In this document: positions 15,750 to 23,348 of the stretch, one piece after another | Layout of the letters: every line of letters begins with the position of its first letter | Numbering within the stretch: position 1 is the stretch's first letter | Assembly: GCA_017415765.1 (NCBI GenBank) | Contig: JAFQED010000034.1 | Location: 1 to 40,464, forward strand | Direction: 5' to 3' | From: Desulfovibrio sp. | Lineage (GTDB): Bacteria; Desulfobacterota; Desulfovibrionia; Desulfovibrionales; Desulfovibrionaceae | DNA length: 40,464 nt | The notes under the pieces: generated by a model | The model's input: the letters and a program-made list of their open reading frames with translations, nothing else | The model's database searches: none | What the model was told of the DNA's origin: nothing | Made by a program: the position numbers and the translations under genes

Positions 15750-16475
15750 ATGAACAGCAAACTGCTTATACCAGCCCTGGGAGTGGCCTTTTTGTTGTGC
15801 GCCGCCTGTGGTGGATCCCCGGCTAAAAAGCCGGCCTTGCAGCCACCCATGACGCCGCCGCAGGAATACAGTCAGGAAGCCTACGGAACCAACAATCCCG
15901 GCTCACTTTTTGCTGCCAGTGAGCAGGACACGCTTTTTGCCGACAGCCGCGCCCGCCGGGTGGGCGACATCGTGGTGGTCAAGCTGGTGGAAAGCACCAA
16001 GGCCCAGAATACAGCCAACACCACATCTGAAAAGGACAACCTTAACCAGTATGGCGTGGCTTCCATGTTTGGCCGCAGCAAGAGCGGCTTTATCCCGCTG
16101 GTGGGCATAGGCCCGCAGGTCGCAGTAGGGGCGGGGGCCAATGTTTTGGATACGACATCGAAAAGTGAGCAGGAGGGAACCGGCTCCACCGGACGCAGCA
16201 ACTATGTCAGCAGTTCCATGGCTGCCCGCGTGACGCGTGTGCTGCCCGGCGGTCTGCTGCAAATCGAGGGGGCGCGCCAGATCCGCGTCAATGAGGAAAC
16301 CGAATATATGGTGGTGCGCGGCATGATCCGCTCCAAAGACGTGGACGCCGACAACAGCATTTATTCCACGCAGATTGCCGATGCCACCATCGAATACTAT
16401 GGGCGCGGCGCATTGGCCGACAAGCAGAAGCCCGGCTGGTTCACACGGCTTATGGACAATGTCTGGCCGTTCTAG
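15750..16475 (+). CDS. flgH: Flagellar L-ring protein FlgH
   Basis: This 241-residue outer-membrane lipoprotein forms the L ring around the rod. It has a short signal sequence ending Leu-Leu-Cys-Ala-Ala-Cys, with a Cys-Gly-Gly start for the mature lipoprotein. The lipobox -3 residue is an unusual Cys. FlgH features include GSLFAASEQDTLFADSRARRVGDIVVVKLVES, seen in parts, and the C-terminal VRGMIRSKDVDADNSIYSTQIADATIEYYGRG, also seen in parts. AGGAGG lies 9 nt upstream of the ATG. It is the last gene of the operon; flgI and flgJ, which often follow in Desulfovibrio, are absent and a terminator lies immediately downstream. Confidence 0.93.
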   Translation: MNSKLLIPALGVAFLLCAACGGSPAKKPALQPPMTPPQEYSQEAYGTNNPGSLFAASEQDTLFADSRARRVGDIVVVKLVESTKAQNTANTTSEKDNLNQYGVASMFGRSKSGFIPLVGIGPQVAVGAGANVLDTTSKSEQEGTGSTGRSNYVSSSMAARVTRVLPGGLLQIEGARQIRVNEETEYMVVRGMIRSKDVDADNSIYSTQIADATIEYYGRGALADKQKPGWFTRLMDNVWPF

Positions 16476-16496
16476 AACAGGACACAAGAGTACATG

Positions 16497-16523
16497 AAAG
16501 GCGGAGTTTTCTCCGCCTTTTTT
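16497..16523. terminator. Bidirectional terminator after flgH
   Basis: AAAGGCGGAG and CTCCGCCTTTTTT form a perfect stem with a TTTT loop. It separates the convergent flgH and kinase genes and can act in both directions. Confidence 0.9.
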
Positions 16524-16530
16524 ATGGCCG

Positions 16531-17109
16531 CTATGGCTGGGACGTTTCTCCCTGGCTGTCGTGGCAGAGGATGTGGGGGGGCAGGTTTTCCCGTATCCAG
16601 AGGGCACACTGTCGGGCATTTCTGTTTTGACTGAGGCAGTGCAGTTGTCGCCAGCGGGCGTAAAGGGCCTCGCGCTCATAAAAGATGTCGGCAAGGGTCT
16701 GCCCGGGGGCAATGGCCAGCCCGCGTTCCGGGTTGCGGGCTATCCGTTCTTCGATCACGCCCAGGGGAACATCCAGATGTACAAGGCAGCCCAGCCCGGC
16801 CAGATGGCGCATGGCTGCCTCGCGGTACACCACGCTGCCACCGGTGCCAATGACCGTACGGTGCGCCCTGATGGAGCAAATGACCGCTGCCTCCACATCC
16901 AGAAAGGATTCCTTGTCCATGGCATCGGTAATGTCTTGCAGACGTGCACCGTACAGGGCTTCCATCACATGGTCACTGTCAAGGAAGGCCCAGCCCAGCT
17001 CCCGCGCCAGCAAACTGCCCACAGTGGACTTGCCCGCACCTGCCATGCCGATAAGGATAACGCAGGGAGCAAGTTTGGGGGGCGAAGTGAGCAATTCTGG
17101 TGAGGACAT
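16531..17109 (-). CDS. Shikimate-kinase-fold kinase (shikimate or homoserine kinase)
   Basis: This 192-residue P-loop kinase has Walker A GMAGAGKST at 21-29 and DSD at 44-46 as in AroK. It also has a LID-like region (ARNPERGLA) and YEREALY, equivalent to the second substrate arginine. Two shikimate-binding features differ: the FRxxE arginine (Arg58 of E. coli AroK) is Leu70 in SFLDVE, and the GGG loop reads GTGGSV. From memory, a shikimate-kinase-like homoserine kinase has been described in Desulfovibrio, which this pattern would fit. The substrate is therefore left open. The ATG at 17109 has AGGAGA 4 nt upstream. Confidence 0.82.
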   Translation of the reverse strand: MSSPELLTSPPKLAPCVILIGMAGAGKSTVGSLLARELGWAFLDSDHVMEALYGARLQDITDAMDKESFLDVEAAVICSIRAHRTVIGTGGSVVYREAAMRHLAGLGCLVHLDVPLGVIEERIARNPERGLAIAPGQTLADIFYEREALYARWRQLHCLSQNRNARQCALWIRENLPPHILCHDSQGETSQP

Positions 17110-17269
17110 GGCTTCTCCTGCAAACAGTAGTGGGATGAACAGGGGAACTCTGCATAAGGCCGCCAGCCCTGTCAAGCATGGGATAAAGCGATCTATGTCT
17201 GTTTTGTGATACTATTGAAAAAGCAAGCCATGATCCTGTTTTTTGTCCTGTCCCAACAGTAAGCGTACT

Positions 17270-18391
17270 CTACTCACAATCGCACAGGGTTTTGGCGCGC
17301 AGACTTTTCAGCCGGATGTTCCCACGGTTCAGCTCCCGTGCAAGTTCGGCAATACGCGCAGCCATCCCGGCCGGGGCATTGCTGCCTGTTGCTCGCACAA
17401 AGGCATCCAGGCCTAGAAGGGCCGTACCGCCGTCTGCCATCTTGCGGACTGTGACCTGCTTACCCCGAAAGTTTCCACTGGCGGCCGCGTCCACGATCTG
17501 TGTCACGGCCTCGTCCCCCCGGCGGACAATGGAGGCCAGCACCCGGCCGGGCAGGGCTGCCTGCATATCTGCATCCATGCCGATGATATAGGCCCCGCGC
17601 TGGCGCACGGCCTCCAGCGCACCGGCATTGGCCGGGCCGGCGGCCAGCACCAGCACATCCGCGCCCGCGTCCATGAGCCGCATGGTCTGCATCCGCGCCT
17701 GTTCCGTATCTGTAAAGGAGCCGGTCACTGCATGGATGACTCTGATACCCGGCTGTTCGGCCTGTGCCCCTTCGTGAAAGCTGTGCAGCATGGAGCGCAG
17801 AGCGTGGGTATCCTGCCCGGAAAGCCAGCCCACGGTCAGCTCGGCATTGATGCCGGGCAGGGCCGTGGCCCCGGTCAGCATGGCGGCGGCAGCCCCGGCC
17901 AGAAAGGCCGGGCCTTCATCGGCAAAGGTTACGGACATGATGTTGGGGGCGCGTACCCCTGTGTCGATACAGCCAAACATGGTTTTGCGGTAATTGCCCG
18001 CATTGTCGCGCAGCACCTCGTGCAGCGCGTCCGAGGCTACCAGCACAAGCCCCCCCTCTGCGGCGGCCTCGCGAAAGGCCGTTACCTGTGCTGAACCGGG
18101 AGGGGTCAGCCGGCTTTCTGCCACAAGGCCATGCCGGGCAGCGGCTGTTGCAAGGCCCGCACGCAGCATATCCGTCCAGGGGTCAGGCTTGTCATGCTCC
18201 AGCAACAGGCACACCCGTAATGGAGCTGGGCTGGATGCCTGGGCGGCATATGGGCCGCCGGGCATCAGGGTAAGGAGGATGCCAGCCCCCAGAACTCCGA
18301 TCAGCAAAAATCTGCTGACAGCAACCCGCGTCAGGCAGAACAGATATATTGCCCGCAGGGGCGAACGGCCCTGTTGTCTCAAATGTAGCAT
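17270..18391 (-). CDS. BMP-family (Med/PnrA-like) substrate-binding protein
   Basis: This 373-residue exported protein has an N-terminal signal-anchor or signal peptide (about residues 18-45, FLLIGVLGAGILLTLM) and then a type I periplasmic binding fold of the BMP/PnrA family. Typical pieces include GLVLVASDALHEVL, SVTFADEGPAFLAGAAAAMLTG and VGWLSGQDTHALRSML. BMP proteins bind nucleosides or related ligands for ABC importers. No permease or ATPase gene is adjacent, so it is an orphan here. GGGGAG lies 5 nt upstream of the ATG at 18391. Upstream open sequence in the same frame overlaps the divergent promoter and was not included. Confidence 0.85.
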   Translation of the reverse strand: MLHLRQQGRSPLRAIYLFCLTRVAVSRFLLIGVLGAGILLTLMPGGPYAAQASSPAPLRVCLLLEHDKPDPWTDMLRAGLATAAARHGLVAESRLTPPGSAQVTAFREAAAEGGLVLVASDALHEVLRDNAGNYRKTMFGCIDTGVRAPNIMSVTFADEGPAFLAGAAAAMLTGATALPGINAELTVGWLSGQDTHALRSMLHSFHEGAQAEQPGIRVIHAVTGSFTDTEQARMQTMRLMDAGADVLVLAAGPANAGALEAVRQRGAYIIGMDADMQAALPGRVLASIVRRGDEAVTQIVDAAASGNFRGKQVTVRKMADGGTALLGLDAFVRATGSNAPAGMAARIAELARELNRGNIRLKSLRAKTLCDCE

Positions 18392-18471
18392 ATGTGCTCC
18401 CCAGGCCGGATGCCTGTCTGCATCAAGACTGCCTTTTTCCTCACCAAAGGGCAAGCGGCTGACTATACCTT

Positions 18472-18501
18472 TTGGCAAAAGCAGGATATTCTGCCTAAAA
18501 T
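18472..18501 (+). promoter_or_regulatory. Candidate promoter of the 1019-residue membrane protein
   Basis: TTGGCA (18472-18477) and TAAAAT (18496-18501) are separated by 18 nt. The spacer contains the near-palindrome GCAG-GATATT-CTGC, which could be an operator. Transcription would start about 25 nt before the ATG at 18533. Confidence 0.55.
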
Positions 18502-18532
18502 ACGCCATACAAGCACAGGCGAGGGACAGGAC

Positions 18533-21500
18533 ATGGCGCATAAAAGATACGGCCTCTATTTTGACAAACAAGACAGCGACATTCTGGCTCTGGTCAATCG
18601 CATCCAGGAATCCCACGCCGTACCTGCCGATTCCCGGACAGACTCTCGCATGTGTCCACTGGAAGGTGTCAGCAAGCGTCTTTATACAGATGATCGACTT
18701 TTTGACCCCAATATGCACCCGCACGGTATCAAGGAAATGGTCGGGACGCCCGTTTCACGCATGGCCTATGCGGTCATCAACCTGCTGCACAACCTTGAGG
18801 CGGGTGGTACACAGGCCAAGGATCGTCTGCTGGCCCTGCAAACCCTGTATGATGAGGTGTTGAACAGTGCCCACTCCAGTCTGCGGCGCAATACGGCCCG
18901 CGTACTGATGCAGATCATGAAGGGCATGGTACGGGCGCACGGGCAGCGGCTGACCCAGCTCATGCTGGCCCATGACTTCCGTCGGGTGGCACAGGGCACA
19001 CCACGGGTCGTCCGCAAGATGCTGGCCCGCTATCATTTGCCGGAAATGCCTGAAGACTGGAATCAGGTCGCCTTTGACGACCATGTGTACGATGCCCACA
19101 CCAAGGGGCGCAAAACCCCCACCCATCTGATCATGGACGCCTGGATCAAGGGGCTGCGCAGCCTGACCGTGGGCTACCAGTACTGGGTGGACAGTGAGGC
19201 AGCCTGGGAACTGTTGCGCGCCGCCGAAATCACAGGGATTGCCGTTCGTATTGGCCTGGAGTTCCAGACGCCTTTTTATGAGCGTTTTGCCACTATCTCG
19301 TGGATCCCGCGTGGTTTCAGTTCCAACGAAGACTTTTTGGAGTTCTTGCACAGTCCAAAACTGGTGGAGCTGATGCAGCGCGGCAAGCAGGTACTGCGCT
19401 GGCGCGAGGAGCGCGTCCTGCGGATACTTACCCTTTGGAATGAGCTCCAGCGGCCAGCCCTGGCCGAGCTTTGGCAGCAGCCCATCCCGGAGCTTGGCGC
19501 ACACGAGTTTCTGGATTTTGTGGGCCGTGGGCAAGCCTCTCGTCAGTATCTCAGCGAATGTCTGCACCGCCATGTGCTGCCCGCAGCCAAGGCCCGCGCA
19601 AGCATCCTTGCCGAACGGATAGACGACCCTGATGTGCGCAACGAGCTGTATGCCCTGGAAACCATGAATCCAGAATATATCCTGGACAACTGGCTTTCAC
19701 CGGACAAGCACCCGGAACTGCCCGATATGCGTCGCCCCGAAGCCCCGAAGGAAATGCCCGAACTGCTGCGCTTGAGCCCCGCTGAACTGGTACGCGAATT
19801 ACAGGATCTGAACCCCGGCTACCGTATGGTGCTTGTGACATCACGCTTGCGGGTAGAGGATGTGATGGAGCTGCTGTGGGACAGCCGTGGGGCCATCAGC
19901 CATCTTGAAATTTTCAACATGAAGGGTTGGGTAGGTGGTAAAATGCCTGACCTGGCCGCCATTGGCGACTTGCAGCGTGCCCTTACACTGGGGCAGGGGG
20001 CACGGGTCAAGCAAATGGTACGCCAGATGCTGCTGCATATGGAAGCCAGCGGCAATGGGGTACGGGCAGCCAAATTCCACGAGATCCTGCATAATTTGCC
20101 CAAACTCTGGGAGCACTACCGCAACAATCCGCTCAAGTCCCGTCTGGGCACCAGCTCGGCCAGCCGCCGCTCCTTTGGCATGGGGCTGGTCATCAAGGAT
20201 ACCCTGCCCAAACGCGCCCTGCAGGAATTGCGCAACAAAACATGGGAAAGTCAGCCCATCCCCATCCGCTTTCCCGTAGAAGAGCAGATCACCTACCGGC
20301 AACCGGCCAATCCCTCCCTGTGGCAACGGCTGGGGGCCAGGCTGCGCTGGCTGCCCGGCTGCAGCCACCTTGGTATGGAGGTTCGGCGCGAATGGAAAAA
20401 CGCCAGTGAGGAATGCACCGTCTGCAAGCACGGCAATGTGGCAAACCTTGGCGGTATGAATTTTGACCGAACCAACCACCTGCTGGATGGCCCCAGCGAA
20501 GGCAGCCAAAGCAACCTTGGCCTCAGCTACCTTAACAGCACCACAGCCAACTGGTTCAAGATCCTGCTGGGCTTTGTCCCGGCCATGTTCTCCTTTCTTT
20601 ACACGCAGAACTGGTGGTTTCTGGCGTGGTTTGGCCCATTCATCTGGTTTGGCATCACGGGTTTTCGCAATGTGGTGCAGATGGTGTTGGCCGCCAAGGG
20701 GGCTACACGTGGTACGCTTATCCAGTGGAAGGGACAGGTTAATATCAACCGCATCTGCGACTCGCTGATGTACACGGGCATTTCTGTCCTCTTGCTGGAA
20801 GTCATGGTGCGCGTGTGGCTGCTGGAAAAAACCCTGGGCCTGACCGTGGTGGACGCGCCCTTTCTGGTCTTTACCGTCCTCAGCACCATCAACGGCCTGT
20901 ATATCTTCAGCCATAACATTTTCCGGGGGTTCCCCAGGCAGGCGGCCATTGGCAACCTGTTTCGCAGTGTGCTGGCCATTCCCGTTGCCTCGCTCTACAA
21001 TTTTCTGCTGTTCAAGGGACTGTTGCTCATGGGGGTGGCAGATCCGGCCATCTATCTGGTGCCCAGTGCTGCGGTCATTTCCAAAACGGCCTCGGATACC
21101 GTGGCCGCCATCATTGAGGGCCATGCCGATGGCAAGGTCAACATCCGTATGCGCCGCTGGGACTACACAAGCAAGCTCAACAACTTGCTATCCTGCTGCA
21201 CACGTCTGGAAATGCTCTTTCCGCAGGAGGATGCCCTTATCCAACTGGGCCGCCCCGGTGGCCTGGGTGGCCGAGGAGGCAAGCGCGGGCGAGAGCTGGA
21301 GACGGCCTTCATCATCCATGCGCTTGATTTGATGTACTTCTGGTTTTACCAGCCACGCGCGCAGGAGACGTGCCGCAAGGTCATCCGCGCCCTGCCCGAA
21401 GCTGAACGGCTGGTGCTGGCCCGTGCCCAACTGGTGCTGACCCGTGAGCGTGAAATCAGTCAGATGCTGGTAGATGGTCTGCTGGGGCGCAATTTCTCCC

Positions 21501-21592
21501 GCCCGCTAGCCTTTTTTCTGGACAAGCGCAAAACCTATTTGCGGCGTATGGTCAGACTGTGCCGCCCGCCACGGCAAAAAGACCATATGTAA
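18533..21592 (+). CDS. Large conserved-looking membrane protein of unknown function
   Basis: I do not recognise this 1019-residue protein. Residues 1 to about 660 are soluble and rich in charged helices. One segment (about 190-265) reads like a TIM-barrel or PHP-type fold: THLIMDAWIKGLRSLTVGYQ, then an AAEITGIAVRIGLEFQTPF strand and SWIPRGF. A CTVCKHGN motif (CxxC) lies near 628. About five to six membrane segments follow between 670 and 850. The C-terminal ~170 residues are soluble and basic. The ATG at 18533 has GGACAGGAC upstream. It is transcribed alone, divergent from the BMP protein. A signalling or metal-dependent hydrolase role is possible but unproven. Confidence 0.8.
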   Translation: MAHKRYGLYFDKQDSDILALVNRIQESHAVPADSRTDSRMCPLEGVSKRLYTDDRLFDPNMHPHGIKEMVGTPVSRMAYAVINLLHNLEAGGTQAKDRLLALQTLYDEVLNSAHSSLRRNTARVLMQIMKGMVRAHGQRLTQLMLAHDFRRVAQGTPRVVRKMLARYHLPEMPEDWNQVAFDDHVYDAHTKGRKTPTHLIMDAWIKGLRSLTVGYQYWVDSEAAWELLRAAEITGIAVRIGLEFQTPFYERFATISWIPRGFSSNEDFLEFLHSPKLVELMQRGKQVLRWREERVLRILTLWNELQRPALAELWQQPIPELGAHEFLDFVGRGQASRQYLSECLHRHVLPAAKARASILAERIDDPDVRNELYALETMNPEYILDNWLSPDKHPELPDMRRPEAPKEMPELLRLSPAELVRELQDLNPGYRMVLVTSRLRVEDVMELLWDSRGAISHLEIFNMKGWVGGKMPDLAAIGDLQRALTLGQGARVKQMVRQMLLHMEASGNGVRAAKFHEILHNLPKLWEHYRNNPLKSRLGTSSASRRSFGMGLVIKDTLPKRALQELRNKTWESQPIPIRFPVEEQITYRQPANPSLWQRLGARLRWLPGCSHLGMEVRREWKNASEECTVCKHGNVANLGGMNFDRTNHLLDGPSEGSQSNLGLSYLNSTTANWFKILLGFVPAMFSFLYTQNWWFLAWFGPFIWFGITGFRNVVQMVLAAKGATRGTLIQWKGQVNINRICDSLMYTGISVLLLEVMVRVWLLEKTLGLTVVDAPFLVFTVLSTINGLYIFSHNIFRGFPRQAAIGNLFRSVLAIPVASLYNFLLFKGLLLMGVADPAIYLVPSAAVISKTASDTVAAIIEGHADGKVNIRMRRWDYTSKLNNLLSCCTRLEMLFPQEDALIQLGRPGGLGGRGGKRGRELETAFIIHALDLMYFWFYQPRAQETCRKVIRALPEAERLVLARAQLVLTREREISQMLVDGLLGRNFSRPLAFFLDKRKTYLRRMVRLCRPPRQKDHM

Positions 21593-21623
21593 AATCATGG
21601 CCGTCAGGCCAGAAATCAGGATA

Positions 21624-21663
21624 TAGCATTTTCTGGATAAATGTATAAAAAATGTGTATGCTA
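21624..21663 (+). promoter_or_regulatory. HicAB promoter/operator region
   Basis: TAGCAT (21624-21629) and ATGCTA (21658-21663) form an inverted repeat with 28 nt between. Possible -10 boxes TATAAA (21644-21649) and TATGCT (21657-21662) lie inside. HicB antitoxins often bind such repeats. Use of the second -10 would give an almost leaderless hicA message, and indeed no clear ribosome site precedes hicA. Confidence 0.35.
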
Positions 21664-21667
21664 AGCT

Positions 21668-21865
21668 ATGAACAGCAGGGAAGTGATAAAAATGCTGCAA
21701 GCCGATGGCTGGTATCATGTATCTACAGAAGGAGACCATTGGCAGTTCAAGCATCCGACCAAGCCGGGTAAGACCACTGTGCAGCACCCGCGAAAAGATC
21801 TTGATATTTTTGTCATCAAAAGCATTGAGCGTCAGTCCGGCGTACAATTGAGGAAAGCGCAATGA
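21668..21865 (+). CDS. hicA: HicA mRNA-interferase toxin
   Basis: This 65-residue toxin has the HicA double-stranded-RNA-binding-like fold. The motif GDHWQFKHP carries the expected catalytic His near residue 24, after SREVIKMLQADGW, and TTVQHPRKDLD follows. HicA cleaves mRNA when free of its antitoxin. The length is typical. Its stop overlaps the hicB start by 4 nt (ATGA), so toxin and antitoxin are translationally coupled in the common hicA-hicB order. No good ribosome site is visible before the ATG. Confidence 0.92.
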   Translation: MNSREVIKMLQADGWYHVSTEGDHWQFKHPTKPGKTTVQHPRKDLDIFVIKSIERQSGVQLRKAQ

Positions 21866-22284
21866 AGACGTATTTTGCGGCATTTATCCCTTCGGGAGAT
21901 CGTTGGGCCGTCCTGTTTGCGGATTTTGAGTTAGCCACCCAGGGGGACACACCAACGGAAGCCTTTGCCGCCGCGCAGGAGGCACTGCGCGGTCGGGTAC
22001 AATGTATGGTGGAAGACGGCGAGCCTCTGCCGGAGCCTTCCGACCTGACTCAGGCACGCAGCCGCGTTACCCGCTGGTGTAATGACGAAGGACTGCCCCT
22101 GCCAACAGATACCCTGTTTCAGCTGATTCCCTGTGAGGAATTCAGTACCCGGCTGGTACGCGTCAATGTGTCTTTTCCGCAAAGTGTTCTCGAACGCATT
22201 GATGCCAAGGCAAAACTGTCTGGCATGAGCCGTTCTGGTTTTTTGGCTGCTGCCGCCGGAGCCTTTGAGCCTGTCCTGCAATAA
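21862..22284 (+). CDS. hicB: HicB antitoxin
   Basis: This 140-residue antitoxin has the HicB partial RNase-H-like domain at residues 1-60 (AAFIPSGDRWAVLFADFELA, then GDTPTEAFAAAQEALRG). It has a C-terminal ribbon-helix-helix DNA-binding domain at about 103-140 (RVNVSFPQSVLERIDAKAK and SGMSRSGFLAAAA). It should neutralise HicA and repress the pair's promoter. It is overlapped by hicA and followed by a strong terminator. Confidence 0.92.
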   Translation: MKTYFAAFIPSGDRWAVLFADFELATQGDTPTEAFAAAQEALRGRVQCMVEDGEPLPEPSDLTQARSRVTRWCNDEGLPLPTDTLFQLIPCEEFSTRLVRVNVSFPQSVLERIDAKAKLSGMSRSGFLAAAAGAFEPVLQ

Positions 22285-22319
22285 AAAATCGCGCTGTGCA
22301 GTTTTTTGAGATGCACTAT

Positions 22320-22358
22320 AAAGCGGCACTCCAGCCTTCCCGGAGGAGTGCCGCTTTT
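22320..22358. terminator. Terminator after hicAB
   Basis: AAAGCGGCACTCC and GGAGTGCCGCTTTT form a 13-bp stem. T/A-rich sequence on both sides lets it serve hicB on the plus strand. The minus-strand peptidase gene ends about 67 nt away and may also use it. Confidence 0.9.
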
Positions 22359-22424
22359 ATAGATATATTGGGGAAATGTTTTGAAGGGTTTACGTATTAT
22401 TTTACATCTCGCTCTGACGTCTGC

Positions 22425-23285
22425 TCAGTACCTCCAGTCCGTCAGCTGCTCCACAGCCCGCAGGATGGTGGCCTTGTATATCAGCTCCGGGCGGTACTCA
22501 AAGTGGGCAAAGGCATACTCCGCCCACTTGCCGCCCCAGATAAAGCCCTGCCCCTCCATATGCGTCACAATGACAGAGGGATATTCCCGCCGCAGGGGAT
22601 GGCTTGCGGGCTGACTGTCTTCCCTGTACGGGGCCATATCGCTGGCACAGTCCAGCGCAATACCATAACAGTGCGGATCGACCGGCTCGTTGGGGCGCAT
22701 CCGCCGTTCAAAACTGTGGTCGGGCCTGAGCCAATAGTAGAGCTGCGGCTCCTTGCGCACTGCCATCACAAGATAGGCATCCGCCTTCTGAACAGCCAGG
22801 GCAGCCGGTCGGCTCAGGCGCACGGGCATCCCCTGCACAAAGGCTGTTTGTACCTGCCGGGCAACATTGGCACTGCCCTTGCCGTACAGGGCTTCCAGCA
22901 GAGCTTGCGAACGGATCTGCCCTGCTGTGCCTGTCTCCGGGCGGGCAGGTTCTAGGGGGTACAGCTCGGTCATACAGGTGCGTACATCCGCGTCCTGCGG
23001 CTTGTCGGCAGCAGTCGGGGCATGGCGATAGGCTACCCGTATGCCAGAACTGAATACAAGCTGCTGGCTGCCGTCGGGCAGACATTCCATCCCTGTAATG
23101 GCCGGATATGCCAGACGCAGACAGTAGATATCCAGCTGCTCGGCTTCTGTCTTACTGGCTGTTGCCCCAGGATTTGGCTGGGAAGCGGGGGATGGGGCGG
23201 CAGCAGCGACAGACGCATCTTGCCCAAAGGCAGAACCGGGCCAGCACAGGGCCATCAGACAACAGAACAAAAAAATTTGGCGCAT
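22425..23285 (-). CDS. M15-family peptidase-like exported protein
   Basis: This 286-residue protein has a signal peptide (IFLFCCLMALCWPGSAFG) and a Pro/Ala-rich spacer. The C-terminal half resembles M15 D-Ala-D-Ala carboxypeptidases and endolysins. HCYGIALDCASD supplies the first zinc ligands (His, Asp), and GFIWGGKWAEYAFAHFEYRP supplies the later His in the HFEY context. It probably cleaves peptidoglycan peptides in the periplasm. Compared with classic M15 enzymes, the Asp/Thr before the HFEY motif is replaced (Ala-Phe-Ala-His). The ATG at 23285 faces mtaB with only 63 nt between starts, so their promoters overlap. Confidence 0.82.
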   Translation of the reverse strand: MRQIFLFCCLMALCWPGSAFGQDASVAAAAPSPASQPNPGATASKTEAEQLDIYCLRLAYPAITGMECLPDGSQQLVFSSGIRVAYRHAPTAADKPQDADVRTCMTELYPLEPARPETGTAGQIRSQALLEALYGKGSANVARQVQTAFVQGMPVRLSRPAALAVQKADAYLVMAVRKEPQLYYWLRPDHSFERRMRPNEPVDPHCYGIALDCASDMAPYREDSQPASHPLRREYPSVIVTHMEGQGFIWGGKWAEYAFAHFEYRPELIYKATILRAVEQLTDWRY

Positions 23286-23348
23286 GCAAGAAAACTGCCC
23301 CCACGTCAGTCGCTTGTCAAGAGCAGGGCTTTTGCGTACATCTGCTGT

